Of a DNA stretch of 64,000 nt, positions 12,388-23,935 are shown one piece after another. The stretch's first letter is position 1; each line of letters begins with the position of its first letter. The notes beneath the pieces were generated by a model, which saw nothing but the letters and a program-made list of their open reading frames with translations, was not told the origin of the DNA and ran no database searches. Position numbers and translations under genes: made by a program. Origin of the DNA: Icerya purchasi (lineage: Eukaryota; Arthropoda; Insecta; Hemiptera; Monophlebidae); the NCBI GenBank assembly GCA_039619475.1, contig CM077116.1, positions 103,089,164-103,153,163 on the forward strand, written 5' to 3'.

Positions 12388-14937
12388 AATAATGAAACAA
12401 AGAACTTACAAATGAAAGTAAAAACTTCAGAAGAAAAAAAAAATGGTTAACACTAATTAATATACAGTTCTGGTCATATACAAAATTTTGAATTAAAAAT
12501 AGGAAAATAATAATCATTTACATTTAAAGCCTAAGAAAGCGAATAGGCAAATAGTAGCATTTATTGAATAAATAGTATGAGACTGACGAAATGTTAAAGA
12601 GTAAATTAAAAGATACTAGCAGTGATCAAAGAAAATGTATCCGAAAAGATGACAAATAAGCAGGCGAAGGCGCGGAGGAATTTATAAAAATGTTAATTAT
12701 AATTAGTAATAAATAATAATGTGTGTGTAACTGCTATGAACCATTCTTGTCCCTGTTCTGATTTGATACGAATTAAATTCCTATGACCACCGAGCTCCGT
12801 TTATGGGTATTCCCTTTGATGGAATTTACTACCGGAAATTCCTTTTCAAAAAATTTACTTTCCCTGTTTTCTTTTAACAATAGGCTTCTTATACTCCTTC
12901 TAGTGCAAAATCAGTTGTGATGAGAAGTAAATTTAAGAAATTTATATTTTTTTATTTATCACCGAATAAATGAATAAAAAGCATAGTCAGGAGCCTTAGT
13001 GTCACTCGCAAAATTTATTAAAATTTTCTAATATGTGGCGAATAATCACTACATGTCGCGAATATATTTAAAAAAAAAAAAAAGATCGTACACAAAGGAA
13101 ACAAAACTTGTATGAAACGAAAACTATTCTCGATATAACTGTATCGGAATGAGAAAATTAAATAACGTTAATAGCAATAATCAGATGAAAGGTTGTATTC
13201 AATATATAGTAATATGTTACCGACTAGAACACGTTGCCTAATGACTGACGGAACTGCAGTAGGTGCATGCTACACGTCAGAAATTAATGATTGACTCGAA
13301 ATATCCGTCAGAGGTGAAATTACTGTTCGAATCAAGAATAAATTTCATCTCCGGTCTTTTTTTGAGAATTACAAGATTAATTCCTCTCTCTCTCTCTGTC
13401 TTTTTGTCTCTCGCTTTAACTCGGTGTACAGTTGTGTTTCTCACACATATTACAGGGCCGATGTATATTTCTGCTTACCGAATGTCGACTGTTTCTGCTC
13501 CGCCGTACCCGAGTATCGCGGGATTTTTTACCGAACGGTGCTTTCATCGTAGCACCTCGATCATGATTAATTGGTCACGTGTATTTTTTTTTTTTTTTTT
13601 GGGCGCGCCAGCGGCTTTGACTCAACAACTACAGAAATTATGGAAAGGGTTAAATAGAGAGACGATTAGAAGTAGAGCTTAGGAAAGATTGGAGTACATG
13701 GATTATATCTGAAGATGGAAAGAAAAGGACAAAGGAAGAATTATACGGAGCAGGAAGACCCAGTGCCAAGATTTTGGAGTACAAAACAGAGCGCTCGGAA
13801 TCAAGGGCAGGGCATTCAAAGAAGATGTGGTTTGCATCACATATGAGAGGAGAGATGGGGTCACATGTACCAGTTCTTTCGTAATAATCCAGAGATGGCG
13901 CCAAAAGTACAATTTCTCGTAACAAAACAAATTTACAATTTTGACGAAACAAGGGCTGTTCCAGTTTGTATCAGTTAGTAATGTTTGCCCGGTACGCGTG
14001 TTTGTCTTATCTCAATGGTGCTAACTGTTCACTTAATACGTCAAAATAAAGTTTTTGTTCCTGTGCTTCTAAAATACCCTATAGAAACATTTCATAATTG
14101 TTAAGCAGTGGTTACAATACCCTGGTGCAAAAATTTTACCTTTAAGTTATAAAAAATGTATATTATTGATTTGAACAGTAATTTCACCTTTAACGGATAT
14201 TTCGGATCAATCATTCATTTCCGACGAGTAGCAATGCACCTACTGCAGTTCCGCCAGTCATTAGGCAACATGTTCTAGTTGCTAACATATTACAAATCGT
14301 TGCTATTAAAGTTATTTAATTTTCTCGTTCCGATACGAGTACAGTTATCGTTTCGTACAAGTTTTGTTTCCTTTCGGTATATTAGTAAATTTATTTCTCA
14401 TCATAACTGATTTTGCACTAGAAGGAGTATAAGAAGCCTATTTCTAAAAGAAAACAGGGAAAGCAAATTTTTTTGAAAAGGAATTTCCGGTAGTAAATTC
14501 TATCAAAGAGAATACCCATAAACGGAGCTCGGTGGTCATAGGAATTTAATTCGTATCAAATCAGAACAGGAACAAGAATGGTTCATAGCAGTTACACGCA
14601 CATTATTATTTATTACTAATTATAATTAACATTTTTATAAATTCCTCCGCGCCTTCGCCTGCTTATTTGTCATCTTTTCGGATACATTTTCTTTGATCAC
14701 TGCTAGCATCTTTTAATTTACTCTTTAACATTTCGTCAGTCTCATACTATTTATTCAATAAATGTTACTGCTTACCTATTCGCTTTCTTAGGATTTAAAT
14801 GTAAATGATTATTATTTTCCTATTTTTAATTCAAAATTTTGTATATGACTAAAACTGTATATTAATTAGTGTTAACCATTTTTTTTTTCTTCCGAAGTTT
14901 TTATTTTCATTTGTAAGTTCTATGTTTTATTATTATT
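12388..14937. repeat. Long inverted repeat, arms about 0.8-0.95 kb
   Basis: The left arm (about 12388-13345) is matched in reverse complement by the right arm (about 14158-14937). Matched landmarks include the plus-strand text from ctatgaccaccgagctccg (12781) and its complement near 14525-14542, cttctagtgcaaaatcag (12898) with its complement near 14410, and gcaggcgaaggcgcggagg (12660) with its complement near 14645-14665. The arms differ by scattered substitutions and small indels, and the left arm has an extra piece of about 150 bases near 12935-13090. The roughly 0.8-kb loop contains a retrotransposon tail. It is a foldback-type element or an inverted duplication; no transposase is visible. 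Confidence 0.85.
13584..13955 (-). pseudogene. I/R1-like LINE C-terminal tail, 5'-truncated
   Basis: A poly(T) run (13584-13600) followed by gggcgcgcc marks a minus-strand poly(A) tail. Reading leftward from 13952, an open frame of about 100 residues contains a CDANHIFFECP zinc-knuckle-like motif, then SERSVLYSKILALGLPAPYN, and ends SNRLSI. This Cys/His tail lies downstream of RNase H in I/R1-type elements. The same tail recurs at 19.0 kb (plus) and 35.2 kb (minus). Reverse transcriptase and RNase H are absent, so only the last part of the element was inserted. It sits in the loop of the long inverted repeat. Confidence 0.75.
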
Positions 14938-15322
14938 CGTTCCAGATCGACTCATCGCTAATTACTTCACTGGGTACCTTCGAACTTCAAGTCGGTATTA
15001 ATATTGAATAATGAGTCACAGAAGATATGAAAATGTGTCCAAGTAACTTCAGCGGCTGTGGCGCGATTATGAACGGCTTGCTAACTCGGTATTTAATATA
15101 TTCCGCTGTATCTGATGTTCTAAAACTCATAATAAATAATTCATCCCGACTCATTTTCTTCCATTGTCTGTTGTATTGTAAATTATATTACAATGCTGCA
15201 AAAACTGGTTGCATGTCATATCCGTACTATTTTCTTATGAATTTCGAGTCATATAACCGAATAAACTAATGGATAAAATAGCTAAATTAGCATTCGATTC
15301 TAATCCTATTCATTATCATTCT
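14938..15322. other. Intergenic stretch, no gene
   Basis: No recognisable coding sequence. The 80-residue open frame at 15027-15269 has no family likeness. Confidence 0.4.
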
Positions 15323-16160
15323 TCTTTTTTTTTTGTTTTTTCTAAATATAGCTTCTGATATGGATAGCTACTCTGTTTCTGCGATCTTAGATCTGATCTA
15401 AAACATGTGCAGAAGTTCAATGGCTAAGCTCTGTTAATTATATTACTCGGTACTAACCAAGTCACGAGGTTTGAAGAGCTTAAGTCTTCTTAAATTCCGA
15501 TCTGTACACAAAAGTGCTAAGGCCTCCGGAATCGGATGATAATGAAGCCGTTTCATAATCGTGTATTACTTCTTTGATCCATTTGATCTGTAAATCTGCA
15601 TGGAGTGCATCATTTCGTTGAAACAAACGAGCAACAATAGTTGTTAGCCGAAGAAACTTATTCTGAGTCGTTTAGATTATTTTTCAATTCGACGCTTTAA
15701 CACATGCCCGTAATTCGGTAAGTATCCATATTGGACGTATAACAGTTCTATATGTTAGAAGTTTGTTCTCCGGCTTCATTTTAGAGTGACGCCCAATGAG
15801 CCAGCACATTTGATGTGTTTTTTATCGCCATTTGGGCAAATTTGTGATCGATATGAGTTCTTCATGTTAATTTTGAATCCCCATATGTATACCTAAGTAA
15901 TTTGCAGAATTTGCAACTGGAACTTGTTGGCTATTAATATGGACTACATAACACGGATCATCCCGATTACGGAAAGCAAAAGCGACATGAATAGTTTTTT
16001 CTGTTCATTTAACTGAATTTTCCAATTCCTCGCCCATTCTGTTATACAATCCAGAATATGCTACAAATTGTTATTCGCTTTAGCCTGGGAATGACTGACT
16101 GATAATATTACCTTATCGTCAGCGAACATTGCAGTTGTCGTATCCTGTGACGATGGTTTT
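15323..16160 (-). pseudogene. Decayed Jockey-clade LINE reverse transcriptase
   Basis: Translated leftward with frameshifts, the region starts near 16155 with TTTAMFADDKVILSV, a match to the YADD catalytic box of reverse transcriptase. It then gives ITEWARNWKIQLNEQKK, a form of NWKIKLNETK seen in the intact Jockey copy at 30.3 kb. Next come traces of the SANYLGIHMD motif, of KNKLLTYRTVIRPIW and of LFQRNDALHADLQIKW. It ends near 15460 with RNLRRLKLFKPRDLVST, equivalent to the KPHDLLVLK end of the intact copy. A poly(T) run near 15323-15343 is the probable poly(A) tail. Many stops and frameshifts mean it is dead; everything upstream of the YADD box is missing. Confidence 0.8.
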
Positions 16161-16200
16161 TTTTTATATGTTTGTTAATTACACTTATTGTTTATGTTTA

Positions 16201-16312
16201 TTGTACAGCAAGTAAATTTAAATACACCGATATAAAACAATTTTTTAATTTTTTTTTTATTAAATTAAATAGTTGTTTTATATCGGTGTATTTAAATTTA
16301 CGTACTGTACAA
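16201..16312. repeat. Near-perfect 40-bp-arm hairpin
   Basis: The left arm (16201-16240) starts ttgtacag and ends tataaaacaa. The right arm (16273-16312) is its reverse complement apart from a base or two. The loop is about 32 bases of A/T. It could be a very small foldback MITE. Nothing in it codes for protein. Confidence 0.85.
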
Positions 16313-17645
16313 TTTTTATTTTTGTTGAAACTTAGATTTCTTCGACCGGTTAGTTTGATTTTTCAACTTCGAAATTCTGATGTCTATTATCTGCAGAACG
16401 TTCCATATATCTGCCAGAGTTGCTTCTGATTCTTTAACACGGATGAATGATTCTTTATTTGAAACATTTTTAGGCTTGTAGTGTTTATTCTTCGGTTTTG
16501 TCAGTACCTGGTCATGATTCTGTCTGATACTCATTGTGTCGCTGGCGTACCGATTATTCATCTTGAAAATAGTACCAATAGAACGTTGGACGATTTATGA
16601 CACAGCACAACTAATTTTGAATCATTGGAGATTTTTTACTTATCGTAGAAAGAGATTGTAGTTCGTGTCGTATAGAATACATTAAAAACGGATCGAATAT
16701 TGCATTCCATTCATATTGGTCCACAGCTTTTTGTACGCGCTTAAAAAACATTTTATCTTTAATCCATACCTACTTATTAAATAACGGTCCAACTCGGAAG
16801 TACGGATGCAAGCTTTTTTCTTCGCGTATACAAGATGTAATAACCACAGTTCTTGTAAGTTTATTTGTTTCGTAAGAAATATCGTCTGGATGGTTACTGA
16901 ATTTCAGCGGTTTAACTAAATTGCAATTCCTTTTATGTATTACTACATTCGGAGTAGTATAGGTCTATAGAGATAATTAAATAGTACTATTTTAGTTGAA
17001 CCTATAGTACAGAAAATTCTCTGTTATCGCGCTGTTAAAGCGAATTAAGTAAGCCGAAAAATTATTATCGATAGGCGACAGTTTTAAGTTAACCGAATCC
17101 ATGCAAAGCTGACAAAGTCTAAACTTGCATTTTAGGCTAAATTTAGAACGGATCTTTGAACTGATCTAACCTTTTGCACTGCTCGTTAATTTTTTTTAGG
17201 AATGAAAACTCTTAAAAGAACTTTTGTGAAAAATAATGAGCAGGGAAAGAAAGAAGGAAGGTAGAGAGAAATACGGAAATAATGATATGAACAATTAAAT
17301 GTAATGAGCGTATAGTAAAAACTAAAATTATATAACGGTTTTATTGGTCTTTGCGCTGAAAGATTTTGCACTAGTTCTTAATTAATTAATTTATTTTTTT
17401 GATTTTAGATGAACTATTTGCGTGTTTTTAATTAAAAGTGTATATTTTTCTTTTTTCGATGTCAGCCTCTGCGGACTACGCTAAACAACTAAGTCTTCAT
17501 TTTACATCTTGTCATTTTTCCTTACTTAACATCCTTCCAATATTTCTTGAAACCCTCTATTGAAAGGCATTTTTGTGGCATATCGAAAGCGATCTATTCC
17601 GATTTACTTCATCTGTTTTAAAGATTGCCGTCGGAACTGCTTTAT
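16313..17645. other. AT-rich intergenic stretch, no gene
   Basis: A minus-strand frame at 16316-16561 is Lys/Ser/Asn-rich without a domain. The remaining text has no recognised feature. Confidence 0.4.
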
Positions 17646-17649
17646 GAAA

Positions 17650-17930
17650 TCATTCTTTATTAAATATTTGTATTTCAGTAGCATTCATTAATTTCACATC
17701 CTTTTCGCACTCATCGAACCGTGCGGGTCTTATTTTCTTCGTTTTTATGAATTCATAAATTCTCTTAGTTAACCTGTCCTCCTGCATTCTGGTAATATAC
17801 CCGTAAAATAATAATCTTTTTTTCCTTATTATAATTATTACATTTACTACCAAAAAAATTGTAAATACACTATCGGCACAAAGTGCAGATAAAAATTTTA
17901 AATGGCTAAATGATTTGAATGCAAATACCA
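17650..17930 (-). pseudogene. RTE-like endonuclease/reverse-transcriptase C-terminal fragment
   Basis: The minus-strand frame contains RKKRLLFYGYITRMQEDRLTKRIYEF followed by a KK-RPARFDECEKDVK stretch. This resembles the C-terminal region downstream of the reverse transcriptase in RTE-type LINE proteins of insects, where a basic segment precedes FYGHI-RM-E-RLTK. The remainder of the protein is absent. It is a fragment and not a host gene; the assignment rests on one motif. Confidence 0.55.
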
Positions 17931-18572
17931 TATTGTCAGTACGTCGTAGTAGCTGATTGGGTTGGCGTTATAGACAAATATGTTAGACGAACAGACGCTA
18001 ACAGCAACAGCGCATCTTTATTTAAATCGAAGAAATTTTGCGGTCAAGTCAGTAGCATCAATGCGTATGGATTTGCTACGAGTGTGTTCGTTCGCAAAAC
18101 AGTCTGACACTGTGCGTTATCATCCGCGCACAATCCTTTAGGCGCTTCGTATCGGGAATGATATTTTACAGATTTAGAATAAAACCGGAAAAACGGTTAT
18201 TCTCCTTGAATAAAAGCGCCTCCAAACGATTTTGGACGTTCCCCTTTTGAGATATGCCGATAATGATCTGTTTGCCACGTCACCCTTAATTTTCCAAAAA
18301 ATTTTTAGCACTTTCACGAGCTGCTCGTTAAAACTAGTTCCGCGGCATGCGTTTTTAATCTTCGTCTCGAAAATTCTTCAATTAGGTTAAAACAAAATCT
18401 TCAGCACCCAATAAAACGGCCTATAATAAATTTTTCCGCTTTCGTAAATTGAAATTTGAAGAAAAAGTTTGTAGATTATTTTTATTTCATTTTTTCTGAA
18501 TTTCTTATCCGGTTTAATTTTTTGCAAAGGCTAACTTCGTTATCTTGTTTCTCAGAGAAAAATATTAGTTTC
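17931..18572. other. Intergenic stretch, no gene
   Basis: No recognisable coding or RNA feature. The short open frame 17919-18107 has no family likeness. Confidence 0.4.
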
Positions 18573-18573
18573 C

Positions 18574-19312
18574 GTGGCTTTCAAGGGGATAATAAAGAAA
18601 AATGTCTTCTCTTTACTCGCCCGCTTCCTTAGAAAATATTCACAGATTTTATACAATAAAATTCTTATTGGTGGAAATGTAGCCTTCGACCTCCTTGCTA
18701 AAGCTGCTACTTCCAATGGAAATTTTATTAGTAGGGTTCCAGCACACAATATTCTTCTTCCAACTAAATCCTGCCATCTTAGGAACTCTGTTTATGTTTC
18801 TCTTTTCGCTAATCCTAATTCCTTTTATCTCTTGATTGTAACCCCCTGTTCTTTCTTCTCGTCTTTAATTCTATGATTAACCGAGTTTGCGTCGGTCCAT
18901 AATTACTAAATTATCTCGCCTCCGTTTCTCTCATAGTCTCCTTCCTTCTTCTTTAAATCGCTTTTCCTTGACTGCATCTCCTAATTATCCATTGGATCCT
19001 GAAGGTTCCCAGTATGTTTGTGATGCCAATCATGTGCCCTTCGAGTGTTCTGGTTTATCTCACGAGCGCCAGTTACACTTTATTATCATCTTTTAAAGCT
19101 CGGTCTTCCTGCTCCTTTCAACGCCTCTTATGTTCTTTCTCTACCTATTCTCTCAGTTGTTCCTGTTCTAGAAGTGTTCCTTGATTCCATTGCCGATAAA
19201 ATAAAAATATAATTTCTATTTTGTTTCATGCATCTCTTTTTTATTTTGCTGGGCTAATGCTCTCTGGTAGTAAACCCAAGGGGGCTATAAAAAAAAAAAT
19301 AAATAAATAAAA
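18574..19312 (+). pseudogene. I/R1-like LINE 3' end: RNase H terminus plus Cys/His tail and poly(A)
   Basis: The plus-strand frame around 18670-18720 reads GGNVAFDLLAKAATSNG, the GNE-AD-LAK end of an RNase H domain. It is followed by ISRVPAHNILLP. After a frameshift, 18887-19096 contains LSRLRFSHSLLPSSLNRFSL and then VCDANHVPFEC, the zinc-knuckle-like tail. Further frames give KLGLPAPFN and a VFLDSIADKIKI end near 19212. A 3' UTR follows, ending gggggctat and an A-rich taaa-repeat tail (19289-19312). This is the best-preserved copy of the tail family in the window and lets the others be aligned. The reverse transcriptase is missing and the frame is broken, so it is inactive. Confidence 0.75.
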
Positions 19313-19759
19313 TTCTTTGGCTAGCTACGGAAAATTAGGTTTTTTTTTTTTTATCTGGGCTTTGATAACATAAACCATTATCGGCTTTGCTGAAAATCTA
19401 CTTATTAAAGTAATTCTAATCGAAACAATGAAGTCAATTTAGCCGCCAACGATCCTCGCTACTTCTACATCTCGGAAATTTTTTCAGTCTGGTTAGAAAG
19501 CAGCATTTGAAAACGCATCTTAAATTCATCAGCTACAACTAAAAACGACGCTTTCCTTCGAAAAGAAGAAATTTGCATCCTACCTCGATTTCTAACTAGC
19601 TTCTCCTATGCAAAAAAAAAAGAAATATCATACTAGACGCTGATGAGGTATAGGCTTCTTTTTTTTTTCTAACAAATCTTCTACCCTTTCCCGGTTTAAC
19701 GATTCTTTTTCATTACGCCCGTTCGGCCATTGTCGCTATTATTCGTTTAACCCTCTTGC
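19313..19759. other. Intergenic stretch, no gene
   Basis: Mixed AT-rich text with homopolymer T runs near 19340 and 19660; no recognised feature. The start of the next LINE tail could extend into its right part. Confidence 0.35.
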
Positions 19760-20010
19760 CGTTTTCCTTCTGATCCCCAAACTGTGTCATCCTCGTTCTA
19801 ATTACGAAGTTATAATCGTAATCCTAGCCATATTTTCTTCGAATGCCAGTCCCTCTCGACTGTATATGTCATTCTATATTTTAATATGTTATTTCTTAGG
19901 CTTATTACACAGTCTCTCCCTGTCGATTATCTCAGTTCTTACAGTTCCTTCAATCCGTCAGTTCCTCACCGGGTCAGTAACCTTCTTCTCCTTCTAATCG
20001 TGTCTGGACG
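19760..20010 (+). pseudogene. Degenerate I/R1-like LINE C-terminal tail
   Basis: Text around 19815-19860 translates to NPSHIFFECQSLS, a form of the CDANHIFFECP motif seen in the better copies. It is followed by LRLITQSLPVDYLSSYSSF, which corresponds to the LGLPAPYN-SYVLSLP stretch. Frames must be switched to follow it. It lies about 450 bases downstream of the better copy at 18.6-19.3 kb in the same orientation, so it is a separate, older insertion or a tandem neighbour. Confidence 0.55.
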
Positions 20011-20689
20011 CGGGAACGTGACGGAAAAAGAAGAAAGAAACTCATATATTCCATCTTTTTCTATGCTCACGGTAGGTAAGAAGAAAAACTAGAAGATTGT
20101 AAAGATGAGACATTTATTAAGTGAGCCGAGTGTGCGGTTCATGTCCCTTGCGACAAAACACCGTCGTTGCCAAGTAAAGGTTCGCATTTTACTTTCTCGC
20201 TCTATATCACACTAAAGACACTAGTTCCCCTTTTCGATTTTAGGCTGGATAGATTGCGAATCAGCTCGGTACAAAGGGCTTCTACTCTTTATGACTTTTC
20301 AAACACTTGTAATTTGACGACGTTAGCGCGATAGCGTTCACACCAACGTAGATGGGAATGTATTATTTTTTTTTATTACCTTTTTTTTTTTTAACTTTAG
20401 GGATTTTCAAAATTTTCTCGGCAAATATATTCGCTTGCATCGTTAAAATTAGAAGGCATACAAAGCCTTTTTTCACTCGATTTCTCATTTAACCGTCCCG
20501 GAAATTACAAAATCTCATTTGTACTGCTTTAAAATTTGCTGTAAGTTTCACAGCCTTCCCCCCTTTGGCATCGTCACTAGTAGTGGTGCAGGCTTCCTGA
20601 AAGCTCACAACGTACAAACACAATTACGAGAATTGAAGGGAAAATGTGATTAACGCGACCTATTTACGTGCCACGATTATTATCTACGT
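20011..20689. other. Intergenic stretch, no gene
   Basis: No recognised feature. T-rich runs occur near 20365-20392. Confidence 0.4.
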
Positions 20690-21970
20690 AAGAGTGGACT
20701 TGCGTGTTGCCGCCGTTGTTTGAAATCGAGCAGGAGCAGCAGTATGAACGCGAAACTGGTTGAAGTGGATCTGTTTAATTCTGGGTCAGACGTAATTCGG
20801 TAAAGAAAGAAGACGAGCCTGATGGTTAAACAGAGGTTCGATAGCTCGCTATTAACGACAACGGGACTATTCGCGCCGAATTCACGATTAAAAGATTAAG
20901 CACGCGGATACTGCTAGACGGAGATAAGTGTCGGTCGGCGGTCACGGTAACGGGTGACCACGGGGTAGTTGAAAGGCCGGAAGAAAAAAGAGAAAAAAAC
21001 GCAGGAGCAAAACAGAGCGACTACTAGATGCGACCGGAGGAGGTGTTTCTGTTTTTGTAAATGGCCACCCACAGTTTGTAGCGGTTTAGGGGTTAGAGAC
21101 GTGTCGGACGATGATCGCGCGGTGCCGTTCTGTTATTATTTCTCGCCGGTGCTGCTGCCGTGAATGTGTTGCTGTTGATGCTGCAGCATTGGTGGCTGAT
21201 GACTTGCAATGTCTCTGATTCGGTAACGCGGCCGAAATTCTTATTTGGGAATAACTATACCGTGGCCTGTCAAATTGGCTGTCATCTCGGCAGCATGCTC
21301 TGCGCTGAAACCGCCAACTCCAAAGTCTCCGCACAATGCACAATGAGTGAATGTCCGTGCTGTTGATGGTTTGATGGTTTGATGGCTGGCCCCACACGAG
21401 CACCGCATCGCTAGACCTCTCTGCCGCTTCATTTCCATCTGACATATTTTACCACTGTCCCCGCTCCGTCGTCGTCGTCTTCTCTTCTTCCTTCGGAATT
21501 CTTCGGTATTCTTTTAGAGTTCTTTCCTCGGTTCCAATTTTGTTTTGTCTTTCTGCGAGCTCCATCGGCAGCGCAACAGGTATATAAGCCGGGCCGGGCG
21601 GGCGATGACGACTGCGTGCGCGGGGGAGCACTCCGTTTCCGCTTCTGTCCATCATCGATTCTCTTTTTTTTTCTTGCTTGACGTTGACAATTAGATTATG
21701 ACGAGGTGACAATGCGTACGCATAATAAGGAGCAGAAGAAATTTCTTCGCCACATCGCCATCGCTACTAAATATTTATTATTCCGGGCAATTTGTCCGGT
21801 CGACGGAAGACACGCGGACTTGTTGACAGTTCGTGAACGACTCACCCTGCGTTCGTGTGACAAGTAAATAAACGCGCAAAGTACGACTTATTATCGGAGA
21901 ACGCAATGCGCTATCCCTCGTAGCGCGTTGCATTTCACATCGGAACAGCTGCGCCGTTTTCGTCTTCATC
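20690..21970. promoter_or_regulatory. GC/CpG-rich island with TATA-like box; candidate regulatory region or untranslated exon
   Basis: Base composition changes sharply here, with CpG-rich text, CAG/CAA-type words near 21160-21190, and a tatataagccgggccgg box at 21581-21597. That box would fit a plus-strand core promoter starting near 21610; the complement can also be read as a minus-strand TATA. The longest frames (minus 21086-21445, 21241-21438 and 21449-21712) overlap one another and have no known domain. I therefore do not call a protein. The region resembles conserved non-coding or promoter DNA near developmental genes, which is inference. Confidence 0.35.
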
Positions 21971-23316
21971 AATTAAAACGGGATAATTAAAAAAACCGAA
22001 CCGACAGAGAATTTTCTAATTCCCTCCGGAACGCGATTAAAAACTGAAATTACTTCCTCCCGAAAGGGGTCATCCAACTTCAATACCATCGCTAGAAATG
22101 CGCTTGCCTTCTATACCATCCGGTATACATATACGTACTGCGCTTTCAGAAGTGTGCGTGCTTTTTTGACACATTTTTTCTCGCATTTCGTTTATTTGTT
22201 TTTTTTTTTATCTTTACGCAATATCCTGCCGAGCGTAGAAATAAATCCGAATAATAAAACGAAATGTTCGAAAATGTCGGTAAAACGAAATAAAAAATAA
22301 ATATAATACAGAGAAAACGTCGATATTTCGAGAAACAGAAAACGAACATTCGTATTTTTAGCTCGACCTGCGCCACTAGTTTATCCACCGTTCAATATAA
22401 AATGAACGTAATTCGGAACAATTTGACACAACTTGAACTTTCTTCTAAACAATTGTTCCAAGAAGAAAAAGTAAATTTTCGTAAATTTTTATCGCCTACT
22501 GATTCATCTCCAAGTACGTAGCTGCATCGATGTTGCGTTAGAGAAGCGGTAATTTGAATGAAAATGAATAAAAAGCTCATCGAAAATCACAGGTATATTT
22601 CGATATAATGTCGAAAAAAAAAAAAAGAACGTGAACTGAATCAGTTTTATAATAATACACTTTTACTAAGGGGAACATTATAAACCGCCCAATGTTTAAA
22701 TACTTCACATAGTGACGTTCCATCATCGACTAAGGAATATGCAAATGTTAAAAGTACTGAACCACTCTGCAACGGTAAATGAAATTCAATAAAGACGGCA
22801 GCAGAAAAATGATGCGACGAACGAATTAATAAAGTAATCGGAGTCTGTTAAGACCGCAACAAAAGCGACTTACGATGTCTCGATGAATCTTCGAGACGTA
22901 AACATTCCGATTCGTTGTAAATGAATGCGAGCAAAAAATAAACGAAAAGTCGAAAAATTATTTTCGTTTAATAATTTCCTTCTTTTTAAATACGTGACTA
23001 CGTTTTTATATAACTTTTTTGTCTCGCATTCATACTGATTTATTTTATTTATATAATTTCCGCTGGGAACTTTTTAAATTTCCAGCGGGCGATTATGAAA
23101 CGACCATGCGAGCAGGTATTGCAATGTTGTATTTTGTCAAATTTTGTGGTTTGTGAAATATCCGGTTACGAAATGTGCGGTATCACTGGTTCCCTGTGTA
23201 CAATTCTCGTATTTCTTGCTTTTTTATTCATTCATTCTGCGTTATTTTTATGTATCATTAATAAAAATGTCGTTATTAATTTTTTAATGCAAAACATTTT
23301 TAGATTATCAAAGCAT
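21971..23316. other. AT-rich intergenic stretch, no gene
   Basis: Short AT-driven open frames only. No recognised coding, RNA or mobile feature. Confidence 0.45.
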
Positions 23317-23360
23317 TAAATATTGAATCTTTTTTTTTTTTTTTTTAAATATTGAATCTT
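23317..23360 (-). mobile_element. Poly(A)-only retro-insertion flanked by a 15-bp direct repeat
   Basis: The word taaatattgaatctt is present at 23317-23331 and again, exactly, at 23346-23360. Only T residues lie between the copies (14 bases, continuous with the flanking Ts). The simplest reading is a target-site duplication around a LINE-machinery insertion that consists of nothing but a poly(A) tail, in minus orientation. A chance duplication by replication slippage across the T run is the alternative. Confidence 0.7.
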
Positions 23361-23935
23361 CCGCTCTAAGACCCTTTGACCGACAATCTTTTTTCTTCTA
23401 AACTTCTTTTAGAAAAATCGTTTTCATTTGACTAATATTTACGCGCTTAGCAATTGTACAGAATTCAACCTTTGTTATTTTATATAAATTATCAGGAAAT
23501 AATCATGGGGCAAAAAGTGTACTGTACCCCGGGCTATTAATATATGTATATGTATATACATATATACGGATATATATGTATAGGGAAAAGTGGGATAGGC
23601 TGTTACAATTTTTACGTTTTTTATTGATATCGAATAAAATATGTTTAAATACAACCTAATTCTTTAGAAAAATTCTTACAAATCGTACACTAAACCAGTT
23701 GTACATTGAGAAGACAAAAAATGAATCAGACAACACAGTTTATAACGATGTTCCTTATTTTCGGAGTAAGTTAATATAGATGCGGGGAAAGTGGTTACAA
23801 GTAAATTTAAATACTGTAAACGCGCCTGTGAATATACATATATTTAACAAGTTTTTAATGCATTTGCTCAACGAAACTGATTGTATGCTTAATGAAAAAA
23901 TCTAGGTATTCGTTTATAATCTGAAAAAATAATAC
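23361..23935. other. Intergenic stretch with TA-rich microsatellite
   Basis: Around 23540-23583 there is an alternating tatatgtatat-type stretch that is nearly palindromic. Nothing else is recognised. Confidence 0.45.

Noticed and set aside
21110..21225. Possible minus-strand exon with a Gln/His-rich frame (about 25 codons ending in TAA) after an acceptor-like ag
   Set aside because: CAG/CAA repeats give such frames easily; no upstream exon or conserved motif supports it.
21241..21438. Minus-strand 65-residue frame in the GC-rich island with several Cys residues
   Set aside because: It overlaps other frames of similar length, has no recognisable zinc-finger spacing or family likeness, and no splice context.
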